Translations under genes and position numbers: made by a program
The notes under the pieces: model-generated
Database searches by the model: none
What the model was told of the DNA's origin: nothing
What the model saw: only the letters and a program-made list of their open reading frames with translations
Assembly (NCBI GenBank): GCA_003315335.1
Contig: QNRL01000009.1
Span: 186,001-250,000 of the forward strand
Direction: 5' to 3'
Source of the DNA: Pseudocitrobacter faecalis
GTDB taxonomy: Bacteria; Pseudomonadota; Gammaproteobacteria; Enterobacterales; Enterobacteriaceae
DNA length: 64,000 bases
Shown here: one piece after another, positions 17,674 to 26,423 of the stretch
How positions within the stretch are numbered: the stretch's first letter is position 1
How the letters are laid out: every line of letters starts with the position of its first letter

Positions 17674-17719
17674 GTTGTAAATAATGACAACAAAAAAGAG
17701 CGTTGTCAATGATTACAAC
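17674..17719 (-). promoter_or_regulatory. toxin-antitoxin promoter covered by two palindromic operators
   Basis: On the minus strand TTGACA (17709-17704), a 17-base spacer and CATTAT (17686-17681) form a strong sigma-70 promoter. Two related 18-bp imperfect palindromes, GTTGTAAATAATGACAAC (17674-17691) and GTTGTCAATGATTACAAC (17702-17719), lie exactly over the -10 and -35, 28 bases apart. This is the expected layout for autorepression by the antitoxin or toxin-antitoxin complex. Confidence 0.7.
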
Positions 17720-17733
17720 AAACAGAGGTTTAT

Positions 17734-18080
17734 ATGACGGATGAGGAAAAAGTCGGGGGATGATGAGTTTACAGACGGTTTATCGAGTTTGTAGACGAAC
17801 TCAAGAGCCAGGACTTCAGAGCGTTCATTCAGCCGCTTTATTTGGAAATGCGCGAACGACTATTCAACAGGATGCATGCGCGGGGTTGGCATTTTTCCGA
17901 AAACGAGGCGAATCAATGGATCAAGCGATATCAGGCGGGTATGCCGATAAAACCACAACAGAGACGGATAACCGCTATTGGATACTCAGAAACATGGGGA
18001 GGGTATGGTAGCACTGGAAATATCCCCGGCATATCCCCGGTAAAAGCGAAAGGGCCTGCGATTTCTCGCAAGCCCTTGAT
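17734..18080 (+). pseudogene. decayed phage-type ORF at right island edge
   Basis: One frame reads MTDEEKVGG, then two TGA codons in tandem, then continues as protein-like sequence (VYRRFIEFVDELKSQDFRAF ... RMHARGWHFSENEANQWIK) until it runs into the terminator hairpin and the tRNA. Charge pattern and composition suggest a real small phage gene before the stops; from ATG 17842 up to 95 residues could still be read. I do not recognise the family. The tandem stops and the tRNA read-through argue that it is broken. Confidence 0.4.
18050..18077 (-). terminator. tRNA-Ile2 terminator hairpin carried by the island
   Basis: Arms AAGGGCCTGCGA and TCGCAAGCCCTT around TTTC, 11 of 12 pairs. It is clearly related to the perfect hairpin at 16002-16029 and stands at the same distance from the tRNA 3' end, so the element brought its own diverged copy of the terminator along with the tRNA end. 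Confidence 0.55.
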
Positions 18081-18083
18081 ATG

Positions 18084-18130
18084 TCTGGTGGCCCCTGTTG
18101 GGTTTGAACCAACGACCAAGCGATTATGAG
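18084..18130 (-). repeat. right attachment-site repeat within ileX
   Basis: 47 bases identical to 16036-16082. Here they form the 3' part of the complete tRNA gene, which the integration has therefore restored. Confidence 0.85.
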
Positions 18131-18161
18131 TCGCCTGCTCTAACCACTGAGCTAAGGGGCC
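18086..18161 (-). tRNA. ileX: tRNA-Ile(CAT), lysidine-modified type
   Basis: 76 nt: GGCCCCTTAGCTCAGTGG at the 5' end, T arm GTTGGTTCAAACCCAAC, acceptor pairing GGCCCC/GGGGCC and an encoded CCA. The anticodon is CAT at 18128-18126 in CTCATAA. The body matches E. coli minor isoleucine tRNA (ileX), which lies beside mug in E. coli too, rather than methionine tRNA; its C34 is converted to lysidine by TilS to read AUA. The T stem differs slightly from E. coli but pairs fully. Confidence 0.93.
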
Positions 18162-18177
18162 GTGGCGGGGAATTATA
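18162..18177 (-). promoter_or_regulatory. ileX promoter -10 and GC-rich discriminator
   Basis: On the minus strand TATAAT (18177-18172) is followed by TCCCCGCCACG up to the tRNA. A consensus -10 with a GC-rich discriminator is typical of stable-RNA promoters under stringent control. No good -35 was found by eye. Confidence 0.55.
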
Positions 18178-18250
18178 AAGTAACTGCGGTTTACAATCCA
18201 GTTGTTAAGGTACGTCTGCTGTTTTTATAAACAACGTATTTTCAATTCGT

Positions 18251-18256
18251 TATAAT
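18251..18256 (+). promoter_or_regulatory. -10 element of mug
   Basis: Consensus TATAAT, which would start transcription near 18263. This makes the ATG at 18263 almost leaderless and supports translation from the later ATG at 18287. Confidence 0.5.
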
Positions 18257-18286
18257 GGTCACATGAACCATTTATCAGAGAACAGC

Positions 18287-18793
18287 ATGGTTAAAGATAT
18301 TATCGCTCCAGGGCTGCGGGTGGTGTTTTGCGGCATTAACCCGGGTTTGTCTTCCTCTTCACTCGGTTTTCCCTTCGCGCATCCGGCTAACCGCTTCTGG
18401 AAAGTGCTGCATCTGGCCGGGTTTACTGACAGGCAATTGAAGCCAGAGGAAGCCGAGCATCTGCTCGATTTTCGCTGCGGTGTCACCAAACTGGTTGATC
18501 GCCCGACGGTACAGGCCTCGGAAGTGAAGCGCCAGGAGTTGCATGACGGCGGGCGGGCGCTGATTAGCAAAATCGAGGACTATCAACCTGCGGCGCTGGC
18601 GGTGCTGGGGAAACAGGCATTTGAACAAGGATTCAGCCAGCGAGGCGTGCCGTGGGGCAAGCAGTCGATGTCGATTGGCGTGACGCAGGTGTGGGTGTTG
18701 CCGAATCCGAGCGGGTTAAACCGAATTACGACGGATAAGCTGGTTGAGGAGTACCGGGAACTGGATCAGGCGCTGGTGTTGCGGGGGCTTTGA
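18287..18793 (+). CDS. mug: G/U mismatch-specific DNA glycosylase Mug
   Basis: Base-excision repair enzyme that removes uracil or ethenocytosine opposite guanine. With the start at ATG 18287 the product is 168 residues, the E. coli length ([20 protein letters not shown]). The N-terminal motif GINPGLSS, with the catalytic-site Asn, and the C-terminal NPSGLN loop that wedges into DNA are intact. An upstream in-frame ATG at 18263 lies at the probable transcript start. The gene is single, divergent from ileX and convergent with rpoD. Confidence 0.93.
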   Translation: MVKDIIAPGLRVVFCGINPGLSSSSLGFPFAHPANRFWKVLHLAGFTDRQLKPEEAEHLLDFRCGVTKLVDRPTVQASEVKRQELHDGGRALISKIEDYQPAALAVLGKQAFEQGFSQRGVPWGKQSMSIGVTQVWVLPNPSGLNRITTDKLVEEYRELDQALVLRGL

Positions 18794-18799
18794 TGGATG

Positions 18800-18890
18800 C
18801 CCTCACCCCGGCCCTCTCCCGAAGGGAGAGGGAGAAAATCCCAACCATTATGCACAATCGATCCCCTCTCCCTCAGGGTTAGGGTGAGGG
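18800..18890. repeat. intergenic repeat with CCCTCACCC/GGGTGAGGG ends
   Basis: 91 bases bounded by the inverted ends CCCTCACCC and GGGTGAGGG and containing inner CCCTCTCCC/GGGAGAGGG arms, so it can fold into a long hairpin. A second copy of the same design is at 63146-63253. It has the form of a non-coding palindromic repeat family, lying between mug and the rpoD terminator. Confidence 0.7.
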
Positions 18891-18904
18891 TATAAAACCC
18901 CCAT

Positions 18905-18928
18905 AAAAAAAGCTCCCCGTAGGGAGCT
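18905..18928 (-). terminator. terminator of the rpsU-dnaG-rpoD operon
   Basis: AGCTCCC and GGGAGCT arms around CGTA; on the minus strand it is followed by seven T, about 23 bases after the rpoD stop. A T-run on the other side too means it can also stop transcription from mug. Confidence 0.85.
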
Positions 18929-18950
18929 TTTTACGTTTCACAGACCGGGA

Positions 18951-20792
18951 TTAATCGTCCAGGAAGCTACGCAGGACTTCAGAACGGCTCGGGTGACGCA
19001 GTTTACGCAGCGCCTTCGCTTCGATCTGACGGATACGTTCACGGGTAACGTCGAACTGTTTACCCACTTCTTCCAGCGTGTGGTCAGTGTTCATGTCGAT
19101 ACCGAAACGCATACGCAGCACTTTCGCTTCACGCGCGGTCAGGCCAGCCAGAACGTCGTGCGTTGCCGCACGCAGACTTTCGGTCGTCGCAGAATCCAGC
19201 GGCAGTTCGAGGGTGGTATCCTCGATGAAATCACCCAGATGCGAATCTTCATCGTCGCCGATCGGCGTTTCCATGGAGATAGGCTCTTTAGCAATTTTCA
19301 GCACTTTACGGATTTTGTCTTCCGGCATCAGCATGCGCTCAGCCAGCTCTTCTGGCGTCGGCTCGCGGCCCATCTCTTGCAGCATCTGGCGAGAAATACG
19401 GTTGAGCTTGTTGATGGTCTCAATCATATGCACCGGAATACGGATGGTGCGCGCCTGATCCGCGATAGAACGGGTGATCGCCTGACGGATCCACCAGGTT
19501 GCATAGGTGGAGAACTTGTAACCACGACGATATTCGAACTTATCAACCGCTTTCATCAGGCCGATGTTACCTTCCTGAATCAGGTCGAGGAACTGCAAGC
19601 CACGGTTGGTGTATTTCTTAGCGATAGAAATAACCAGACGTAAGTTCGCTTCAACCATCTCTTTCTTCGCACGGCGGGCTTTCGCTTCACCGATGGACAT
19701 ACGACGGTTGATATCTTTAACCTGCTCGATGGTCAGGCCAGTTTCTTCTTCAATTTGTTGCAGCTTCATCAGGCTGCGCTGAACATCTTCTTTAATGTCG
19801 AGCAGCTTCTCAGACCACGGCTTGTTCATCGCAATGGCGGCGTTGAACCAGGTTTCGCTGGTTTCGTTGCCGGTGAACAGGGTGATGAAGTTTTTCTTCG
19901 GCATTTTGCACTGTTCAACGCACATCTTCATGATGATACGTTCCTGGGTACGCACACGGTCCATCATGACGCGCATGCTGTTCACCAGGTAGTCGAACTG
20001 TTTTGGCACCAGGCGGAACTGTTTGAAGACTTCGGACAGCTTCAGGATCTCTTCCTGCGCGGCGGCATGACTACGGCCTTTCGCCTTGATGGTGTCGCGA
20101 GTCACTTCATACTGCGTGCGCAGTTCAGCGAATTTCTCACGTGCCAGTTCAGGGTCGATGCTGTTGTCATCATCGCTGCTGTCGTCGTCGTCCTCTTCAT
20201 CTTCATCGTCGTCATCCATCTCTTCCTGAGAGAGTTCAGAACCAACGTGAGTCGCGGTCGGTGCTAAATCTTCTTCAGCGTTCGGATCGACGAACCCGGT
20301 GATGAGATCGGACAGACGCGCTTCTTCCGCTTCAACACGGTCGTACTGTTCAAGCAGATAGGTGATGGCTTCCGGGTATTCCGCGACGGAACACTGAACC
20401 TGGTTGATCCCGTCTTCAATACGTTTAGCGATGTCAATTTCGCCTTCGCGGGTCAACAGTTCAACGGTACCCATTTCACGCATGTACATACGAACCGGGT
20501 CAGTGGTGCGCCCGATTTCAGATTCCACGCTCGAAAGCACCTGTGCGGCGGCTTCTTCCGCATCTTCATCGGTGTTGTTCGATGTTTCAGCGAGCAACAG
20601 GTCATCGGCATCAGGTGCTTCTTCCATCACCTGAATGCCCATGTCGTTGATCATTTGGATGATGTCTTCGATCTGATCGGAGTCGACGATATCTTCCGGC
20701 AGATGGTCATTGACCTCGGCATAGGTCAGATAGCCTTGCTCCTTACCACGTTGGACAAGAAGCTTCAGCTGTGACTGCGGGTTTTGCTCCAT
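18951..20792 (-). CDS. rpoD: RNA polymerase primary sigma factor RpoD (sigma-70)
   Basis: Housekeeping sigma factor, 613 residues as in E. coli. Region 1.1 is at the N-terminus; a highly acidic stretch near 190-212 ([17 protein letters not shown]) sits in the non-conserved region; region 2 holds [19 protein letters not shown] and the -10 melting segment [15 protein letters not shown]; region 4.2 ([20 protein letters not shown]) reads the -35 element; the end is RSFLDD. Last gene of the macromolecular synthesis operon after rpsU and dnaG. The 155-base gap to dnaG has potential hairpins that may be RNA-processing sites. Confidence 0.98.
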   Translation of the reverse strand: MEQNPQSQLKLLVQRGKEQGYLTYAEVNDHLPEDIVDSDQIEDIIQMINDMGIQVMEEAPDADDLLLAETSNNTDEDAEEAAAQVLSSVESEIGRTTDPVRMYMREMGTVELLTREGEIDIAKRIEDGINQVQCSVAEYPEAITYLLEQYDRVEAEEARLSDLITGFVDPNAEEDLAPTATHVGSELSQEEMDDDDEDEEDDDDSSDDDNSIDPELAREKFAELRTQYEVTRDTIKAKGRSHAAAQEEILKLSEVFKQFRLVPKQFDYLVNSMRVMMDRVRTQERIIMKMCVEQCKMPKKNFITLFTGNETSETWFNAAIAMNKPWSEKLLDIKEDVQRSLMKLQQIEEETGLTIEQVKDINRRMSIGEAKARRAKKEMVEANLRLVISIAKKYTNRGLQFLDLIQEGNIGLMKAVDKFEYRRGYKFSTYATWWIRQAITRSIADQARTIRIPVHMIETINKLNRISRQMLQEMGREPTPEELAERMLMPEDKIRKVLKIAKEPISMETPIGDDEDSHLGDFIEDTTLELPLDSATTESLRAATHDVLAGLTAREAKVLRMRFGIDMNTDHTLEEVGKQFDVTRERIRQIEAKALRKLRHPSRSEVLRSFLDD

Positions 20793-20947
20793 AAGACGGT
20801 ATCCACACTTATTTCATGAGATTGGTGTCGGTCGGCGAAACAAGCCGCCAACAGAGTGTAACGAGGACTAATTTATATTTTGCCGCTGCCCTTCACGCGG
20901 CTTTCGGGGGCTTCCCGAGTGATATTCGGCACTTAAGCCGTTCAATT

Positions 20948-22693
20948 CTATTTTTTGGCCAGTTCCTGGTTTAGCGTCCAGAGTTCCCGGCGTTCCTCAC
21001 TGCTGAGCCCGTGTGTGCGATCGCGAGCAATCAACTCTTCTTGTCGCAGAACCAGCAATGAGTCAAACATATGGTTGAGTGAGTCGGTGAACGTTTTTTC
21101 TGCGATATCCTTATCTGCTATATCGTCCCACATCGACAGTTTTTCAAGGGTCGCGGCTTCATTTGTGCCACGATATTGTTCCAGAAGTTGACCAGTGGTC
21201 AGTCCAGGCTGTGACAAACAAGTGTTGACCAGTTCTGCAAATAAGCCAAGTCCCGGCAGTTTTTTTGGATCCAGACCATTCAACGGTGGAACCAACGGCG
21301 CGAGATCGGGGTTTTGCACCAGTAACCCTATCAGTATACGCATGGTCGTGCGTTTTAGCTGTGGCGCGGGGCGAACCACGCCGTTTTCTGCCTGTTTCGG
21401 CATTAAACGTTCAAGCTGGGCATCATCGAGAATCCCCAGTTTATTTCCCAGCTCCTGACGCAAATAGATGCGTAAGGTTTCGCCCGGCACCTGGCCGATG
21501 AGCGGCAGCGCCAGCGTACTTAACTGCGCGCGCCCGTCCGGGGTGCTCAAATCGACCTGCGGCATCAGGCTGTTAAACAGAAACGTGGAGAGCGGCTGTG
21601 CCTGCTCCATCCGCGCTTCAAATGCTGCTTTACCCTCTTTACGCACCAGCGTATCCGGGTCTTCGCCGTCGGGCAGAAACATAAAGCGTAACTGACGCCC
21701 GTCGGTCATATACGGCAGCGCCGTTTCAAGCGCGCGCCATGCGGCATCGCGACCAGCACGGTCACCGTCATAGCAACAGATGACGTTATTGGTCACCCGG
21801 AACAGTAGCTGAATATGGTCGGCGGTGGTTGAGGTGCCAAGCGAGGCGACGGCATAGTTAATGTCGTACTGCGCCAGAGCGACCACATCCATATAGCCTT
21901 CGACCACCAGTAAACGTTGGGGTTCAGCTTCTGTCTGTTGCGCTTCATAAAGGCCATACAGCTGACGGCCCTTATGGAAAATATCGGTTTCCGGGGAGTT
22001 AAGGTATTTCGGCAGGGCATCGCCCAGCACGCGTCCACCAAAACCAATGACCCGGCCACGTTTATCTCGAATAGGGAACATGACGCGCTCGCGAAAGCGG
22101 TCGTAGCTACGCCCCTGCTCGTTGGTTACCAGCATACCGGCGTCAATAAGCGCCTGGCGATTTTCACTATTGCCGCCAAAGCGTTTCAGGACGTTGTCCC
22201 AACCCGGAGGCGCATAACCAATCGCGAAACGAGAAATCACTTCGCTGCTGAGGCCACGCTTTTCCAGATACTGGCGCGCGGGGTCAGCGGCAGGATTCAT
22301 CAGGGATTGCTGATAAAACGCATTTAGACCGTCCATCAGTTGATAGAGACTTTGCCGTTGATGGCGTTCTATCTGACTCGGCCCGTTGCCTGCTTCATAC
22401 GGCACTTCAAGGTTGTGCATGGCGGCCAGTTCTTCGACGGTTTCCACGAACTCGAGCTTGTCGTAGTTCATCAAAAAGTCGATGGCGTTGCCGTGCGCGC
22501 CACAGCCGAAGCAGTGGTAAAACTGTTTTTCACCGTTGACGGTGAAAGAGGGGGTTTTCTCGTTATGGAAAGGACAGCACGCGTGATAGTTCTTGCCCTG
22601 CTTTTTCAGCTTCACTCGCGCATCGATCAAATCGATGATGTCGGTGCGTGCCAGCAGATCATTAATGAATACGCGCGGAATTCGTCCAGCCAT
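20948..22693 (-). CDS. dnaG: DNA primase DnaG
   Basis: Makes RNA primers at the replication fork together with DnaB helicase. It has 581 residues, the E. coli length. The N-terminal CHC2 zinc ribbon has C40, H43, C61 and C64 (CPFH ... CFGC); the central TOPRIM catalytic core includes LLVVEGYMDVVALAQ and a DGDRAGRDA acidic motif; the C-terminal helical part binds DnaB. It lies between rpsU and rpoD; an internal terminator after rpsU keeps its level low. Confidence 0.98.
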   Translation of the reverse strand: MAGRIPRVFINDLLARTDIIDLIDARVKLKKQGKNYHACCPFHNEKTPSFTVNGEKQFYHCFGCGAHGNAIDFLMNYDKLEFVETVEELAAMHNLEVPYEAGNGPSQIERHQRQSLYQLMDGLNAFYQQSLMNPAADPARQYLEKRGLSSEVISRFAIGYAPPGWDNVLKRFGGNSENRQALIDAGMLVTNEQGRSYDRFRERVMFPIRDKRGRVIGFGGRVLGDALPKYLNSPETDIFHKGRQLYGLYEAQQTEAEPQRLLVVEGYMDVVALAQYDINYAVASLGTSTTADHIQLLFRVTNNVICCYDGDRAGRDAAWRALETALPYMTDGRQLRFMFLPDGEDPDTLVRKEGKAAFEARMEQAQPLSTFLFNSLMPQVDLSTPDGRAQLSTLALPLIGQVPGETLRIYLRQELGNKLGILDDAQLERLMPKQAENGVVRPAPQLKRTTMRILIGLLVQNPDLAPLVPPLNGLDPKKLPGLGLFAELVNTCLSQPGLTTGQLLEQYRGTNEAATLEKLSMWDDIADKDIAEKTFTDSLNHMFDSLLVLRQEELIARDRTHGLSSEERRELWTLNQELAKK

Positions 22694-22731
22694 AAGCCCC
22701 GTAGTTTTTAATGATGCTTAAACGAAAACAA

Positions 22732-22758
22732 GCCGCGCTTTCCTTCCGGAAGCACGGC
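22732..22758 (-). terminator. attenuating terminator between rpsU and dnaG
   Basis: On the minus strand GCCGTGCTTCC pairs with GGAAGGAAAGCGCGGC, followed by TTGTTTTCG. The same element in E. coli partly stops transcription after rpsU, making ribosomal protein far more abundant than primase. Confidence 0.75.
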
Positions 22759-22808
22759 CTTGCAACTACTACTCGGTCTGACAATTGAGAGCGTGTGCTC
22801 TCAAGAGA

Positions 22809-23063
<255 letters not shown>

Positions 23064-23094
23064 TCAACGCCAGCTTATTTCAAAATGGTGCGGA

Positions 23095-23124
23095 ATTTTA
23101 CTGCAATTGCTGCTGCTTTGTAAA
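23095..23124 (-). promoter_or_regulatory. rpsU operon promoter, proximal
   Basis: On the minus strand TTTACA (23124-23119), 18 bases, then TAAAAT (23100-23095). Good matches to both sigma-70 boxes, about 70 bases upstream of rpsU. Confidence 0.5.
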
Positions 23125-23164
23125 GCACCGACGCGTTTTTGAAAGGGACTTTTTAAGGGTGAGG

Positions 23165-23170
23165 AGTATA
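23165..23170 (-). promoter_or_regulatory. rpsU operon promoter, distal -10
   Basis: TATACT on the minus strand, preceded by TG-type sequence (CGTGTATACT). The -35 is poor. E. coli has two closely spaced promoters at this place. No clear LexA box was found. Confidence 0.35.
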
Positions 23171-23259
23171 CACGAAGCAGGTTCCTGGGGCGAACAATGT
23201 TTTACAAGCTGGGGCAGAAAACCTACACTGCGCGGTATTGAAACGAGGTAAATCTAGCC

Positions 23260-24273
23260 ATGCGTGTACTGGGAATTGAAACATCCTGCGATGAAACCGG
23301 CATCGCAATTTATGACGATGTAAAAGGTCTGTTAGCCAACCAATTGTATAGTCAGGTGAAATTACATGCTGATTACGGCGGCGTGGTGCCTGAACTGGCC
23401 TCGCGCGATCACGTGCGTAAAACGGTGCCGCTGATTCAGGCCGCACTGAAAGAAGCGAATCTGACGGCAAAAGATATTGATGCTGTCGCCTATACCGCCG
23501 GGCCGGGTTTAGTTGGCGCGCTGCTGGTTGGCGCAACGGTCGGGCGTTCGCTGGCGTTTGCCTGGAATGTTCCGGCGATCCCGGTACACCATATGGAAGG
23601 GCACCTGCTGGCACCGATGCTGGAAGATAACCCGCCGGAATACCCGTTTGTGGCGCTGCTGGTCTCAGGTGGGCATACGCAACTTATCAGCGTGACTGGC
23701 ATCGGCGAGTATGAACTGCTGGGCGAATCCATTGATGATGCGGCCGGTGAAGCCTTTGATAAAACCGCTAAGCTGCTGGGGCTCGATTACCCAGGCGGCC
23801 CGATGCTGTCGAAAATGGCCTCCCAGGGTACGGAAGGGCGCTTTGTCTTCCCGCGTCCGATGACTGACCGTCCTGGGCTGGACTTCAGCTTCTCCGGGCT
23901 GAAAACCTTCGCGGCAAACACCATTCGCAATAATGACAACGACGATCAAACCCGTGCCGATATTGCCCGTGCTTTTGAAGATGCGGTGGTCGATACGTTG
24001 ATGATCAAGTGCAAACGCGCGCTGGAACAAACCGGCTTCAAGCGTTTGGTGATGGCAGGTGGCGTAAGCGCTAACCGCACGCTGCGGGCGAAGCTGGCGG
24101 AGATGATGCAGAAACGTCGTGGCGAAGTGTTCTACGCGCGCCCGGAATTCTGCACCGATAATGGGGCGATGATTGCCTATGCAGGCATGGTGCGCTTCAA
24201 AGCAGGCGTGAATGCAGATCTTGGCGTGACCGTGCGTCCGCGTTGGCCGCTGGCGGAATTACCGGCAGCGTGA
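23260..24273 (+). CDS. tsaD: tRNA N6-adenosine threonylcarbamoyltransferase TsaD
   Basis: Transfers threonylcarbamoyl to A37 of ANN-reading tRNAs, acting with TsaB, TsaC and TsaE. It has 337 residues as in E. coli (older names ygjD, gcp). ASKHA-fold protein: the start [14 protein letters not shown] is a nucleotide-binding loop, the metal ligands H111 and H115 are in HMEGH, and the later glycine loops appear as VSGGHTQL and [12 protein letters not shown]. Divergent from rpsU, sharing the 235-base promoter region. Confidence 0.97.
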   Translation: MRVLGIETSCDETGIAIYDDVKGLLANQLYSQVKLHADYGGVVPELASRDHVRKTVPLIQAALKEANLTAKDIDAVAYTAGPGLVGALLVGATVGRSLAFAWNVPAIPVHHMEGHLLAPMLEDNPPEYPFVALLVSGGHTQLISVTGIGEYELLGESIDDAAGEAFDKTAKLLGLDYPGGPMLSKMASQGTEGRFVFPRPMTDRPGLDFSFSGLKTFAANTIRNNDNDDQTRADIARAFEDAVVDTLMIKCKRALEQTGFKRLVMAGGVSANRTLRAKLAEMMQKRRGEVFYARPEFCTDNGAMIAYAGMVRFKAGVNADLGVTVRPRWPLAELPAA

Positions 24274-24280
24274 GGGACGA

Positions 24281-24372
24281 TGCCGGATGCGGCGTAGACG
24301 CCTCTACAAGAAATTGAAAATTCAATACATTGCAGGAGCGTCGTAGGCCTGATAAGCGAAGCGCATCAGGCA
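24281..24372. repeat. BIME: two REP elements after tsaD
   Basis: REP-type unit TGCCGGATGCGGCGTAGACG (from 24281) and a second unit GTAGGCCTGATAAGCGAAGC with CGCATCAGGCA (24342-24372) enclose a short linker, the usual layout of a bacterial interspersed mosaic element. Confidence 0.75.
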
Positions 24373-24396
24373 ATGTTGCGATTGTCATCAGTCTCA

Positions 24397-24428
24397 AAGC
24401 GTGTCATTCGGCACGCTTTTATTTTTTC
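24397..24428 (+). terminator. terminator between tsaD and plsY
   Basis: AAGCGTG and CACGCTT arms around TCATTCGG, followed by TTATTTTTT on the plus strand. It overlaps the 3' end of convergent plsY. Confidence 0.7.
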
Positions 24429-25033
24429 TCTTCTTTCTTCTTCTTAAACCGCGCCCAGATTTTTGTTTCCTGACGTCGCCACAGACGCTGAATATTGTCA
24501 TGATGACGCAGTAAGATCAGGCACGACAGCATTGATACCGGGAAAGTGTATTGCGGTTTAAACCACCAGACATAAAACGGCGCAACCAGTGCGCTGACGA
24601 TGGCGCCCAGCGACGAATAGCCGCTCAGCAGGATGGTCAAAAGCCAGGTGCCGGCCATCACGCCAGTGAGATCGAGGCCAATCGGCGCGATAGCACCAAA
24701 CGCGGTGGCCACGCCTTTCCCACCGTGAAAGCCAAAGAAAACCGGCCAGATATGTCCCAGACAGGCAGCGATAGCCACCAGCCCAAGCCAAAACGGAGTA
24801 AGCCCGAGGGCATACGCGCCCCAGACCGGCAACATCCCTTTCAGTATGTCGAAAATCAGAACTGCTACGGCTGCTCCCTTGCCGCCAATTCGTAAAACGT
24901 TGGTCGCCCCGGGATTCCCCGAACCACTCTCGCGAGGATCGGGTAAACCCGCGATGCGGCAGACCAGAATGGCGCTGGAAATTGAGCCGCAAAGGTAGGC
25001 GAGGAGGATCATTCCAGGCGCGATTGCACTCAT
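24419..25033 (-). CDS. plsY: glycerol-3-phosphate acyltransferase PlsY
   Basis: Inner-membrane enzyme that acylates glycerol-3-phosphate using acyl-phosphate, the first step of phospholipid synthesis alongside PlsB. The start is ATG 25033 ([19 protein letters not shown], 204 residues), matching E. coli PlsY; a longer frame adds 30 residues with no family match. Several membrane spans are obvious, and the catalytic loops [12 protein letters not shown] and [12 protein letters not shown] are intact. The C-terminus is a lysine-rich tail. Divergent from folB. Confidence 0.95.
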   Translation of the reverse strand: MSAIAPGMILLAYLCGSISSAILVCRIAGLPDPRESGSGNPGATNVLRIGGKGAAVAVLIFDILKGMLPVWGAYALGLTPFWLGLVAIAACLGHIWPVFFGFHGGKGVATAFGAIAPIGLDLTGVMAGTWLLTILLSGYSSLGAIVSALVAPFYVWWFKPQYTFPVSMLSCLILLRHHDNIQRLWRRQETKIWARFKKKKEEKK

Positions 25034-25140
25034 AACGCTGTTCCGTTGTGAAAATGTCGAAGTATTCTCTGCATCTGTGGATAATACGCATAATTCGCCG
25101 GAAGTGGTATCCGGTTCAGCCAAAAAGCAGGCAGGTCGTG

Positions 25141-25509
25141 ATGGATATTGTATTTATAGAGCAACTTTCGGTAATCACCACTATCGGTGTTTACGACTGG
25201 GAACAGACCATCGAGCAGAAACTGGTGTTCGATATCGAAATGGGATGGGACAACCGTCGGGCGGCATCCAGCGATGATGTTAAGTATTGCCTGAGCTATG
25301 CCGATATTAGCGATGCGGTGATTGCCCATGTTGAAGGGAGCCGCTTTGCGCTGGTTGAGCGCGTAGCGGAAGAAGTGGCAGAGTTGCTTATGACGCGCTT
25401 TAACTCCCCGTGGGTGCGCATTAAAGTCAGCAAACCAGGCGCGGTCGCCAGAGCGGCGAACGTGGGTGTGATTATCGAGCGTGGCCAAAATCTGAAACAA
25501 ACTATTTAA
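25141..25509 (+). CDS. folB: dihydroneopterin aldolase FolB
   Basis: Folate-pathway enzyme converting dihydroneopterin to 6-hydroxymethyl-dihydropterin and glycolaldehyde. With the ATG at 25141 it has 122 residues, as in E. coli ([21 protein letters not shown]). The active-site segment [11 protein letters not shown] and the Lys in [10 protein letters not shown] are present. The longer upstream frame lacks family sequence. Followed by a terminator and uppP. Confidence 0.95.
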   Translation: MDIVFIEQLSVITTIGVYDWEQTIEQKLVFDIEMGWDNRRAASSDDVKYCLSYADISDAVIAHVEGSRFALVERVAEEVAELLMTRFNSPWVRIKVSKPGAVARAANVGVIIERGQNLKQTI

Positions 25510-25540
25510 ATTCACAATGGATTAAACCAAACGGTATTAC

Positions 25541-25573
25541 ACCGGTCTTAGAGCCGGGTTTATTTTATTTTTT
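25541..25573 (+). terminator. terminator after folB
   Basis: ACCGG and CCGGGT arms around TCTTAGAG, then a long T-rich run (TTATTTTATTTTTTT). The stem is short but the T-run is strong. Confidence 0.6.
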
Positions 25574-25594
25574 TAATTTTTAAGGGTTTAAGTG

Positions 25595-26413
25595 ATGAGC
25601 GATATGCACTCGCTGCTGGTGGCGGCTATTCTGGGTGTTGTCGAAGGATTGACGGAGTTTTTGCCCGTTTCCAGCACCGGCCACATGATTATTGTCGGGC
25701 ATCTGCTGGGTTTTGAAGGTGAAACGGCGAAGACGTTTGAAGTGGTGATTCAGCTCGGTTCGATTCTGGCCGTGGTGGTGATGTTCTGGCGTCGTCTGTT
25801 TGGCCTGATTGGTATCCATTTTGGCCGACCGATTCATGAAGGTGAAGGAAAAGGGCGTTTGTCGCTCATCCACATTCTGTTGGGCATGATTCCGGCAGTG
25901 GTTCTGGGGCTGGTGTTTCACGATACGATCAAGTCGCTATTCAATCCGATTAACGTGATGTACGCGCTCATTGTCGGCGGTTTCCTGCTGATTGCCGCCG
26001 AATGCCTGAAGCCGAAACAGCCGCGCGCGGTAGGCGTGGACGACATGACCTATCGTCAGGCATTTATCATTGGCTGCTTCCAGTGTCTGGCGCTGTGGCC
26101 GGGCTTTTCTCGCTCAGGGGCGACCATTTCTGGCGGTATGCTGATGGGGGTGAGCCGCTATGCGGCGTCGGAATTCTCATTCCTGTTGGCGGTACCGATG
26201 ATGATGGGTGCCACGGCATTGGATCTCTATAAGAGCTGGCATTTCCTGACGCTGGCGGATTTGCCGATGTTTGCCGTAGGCTTTGTGATGGCTTTCCTTG
26301 TGGCGCTGGTGGCGATTAAGACCTTCCTGCAACTCATCAAGCGCATCTCGTTTATTCCGTTCGCTATCTACCGCTTTATCGTCGCGGCAGCGGTGTACGT
26401 GGTGTTCTTCTGA
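25595..26413 (+). CDS. uppP: undecaprenyl-diphosphatase UppP (BacA)
   Basis: Inner-membrane phosphatase that recycles undecaprenyl pyrophosphate to the carrier lipid for cell-wall synthesis; extra copies give bacitracin resistance. 272 residues from ATG 25595 (MSDMHSLL); a GTG directly before it is the alternative, and TAAGGG lies upstream. The two signature segments [15 protein letters not shown] and [13 protein letters not shown], which form the active site, are intact, with multiple membrane spans. It ends 10 bases before the end of convergent cca. Confidence 0.96.
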   Translation: MSDMHSLLVAAILGVVEGLTEFLPVSSTGHMIIVGHLLGFEGETAKTFEVVIQLGSILAVVVMFWRRLFGLIGIHFGRPIHEGEGKGRLSLIHILLGMIPAVVLGLVFHDTIKSLFNPINVMYALIVGGFLLIAAECLKPKQPRAVGVDDMTYRQAFIIGCFQCLALWPGFSRSGATISGGMLMGVSRYAASEFSFLLAVPMMMGATALDLYKSWHFLTLADLPMFAVGFVMAFLVALVAIKTFLQLIKRISFIPFAIYRFIVAAAVYVVFF

Positions 26414-26423
26414 TGTCCTGCCC

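Larger units (their letters stand above)
16036..18130. mobile_element. integrase-less mini-island at tRNA-Ile2 (ileX)
   Basis: About 2.05 kb between two 47-bp direct repeats of the tRNA 3' part, the classic mark of tyrosine-recombinase integration in a tRNA anticodon loop. Contents: decayed ORFs on the left, a YecR-like lipoprotein gene, a two-gene toxin-antitoxin operon and a decayed phage-like ORF on the right. No integrase or excisionase gene is visible, so this looks like the worn remnant of a phage or satellite, or a passenger mobilised in trans. Confidence 0.75.

Noticed and set aside
18993-19643. Long plus-strand ORF (216 codons) opposite rpoD
   Set aside because: Antisense shadow of a highly conserved gene with strong codon bias; composition is Thr/Arg/Phe/His-rich as expected for such a shadow.
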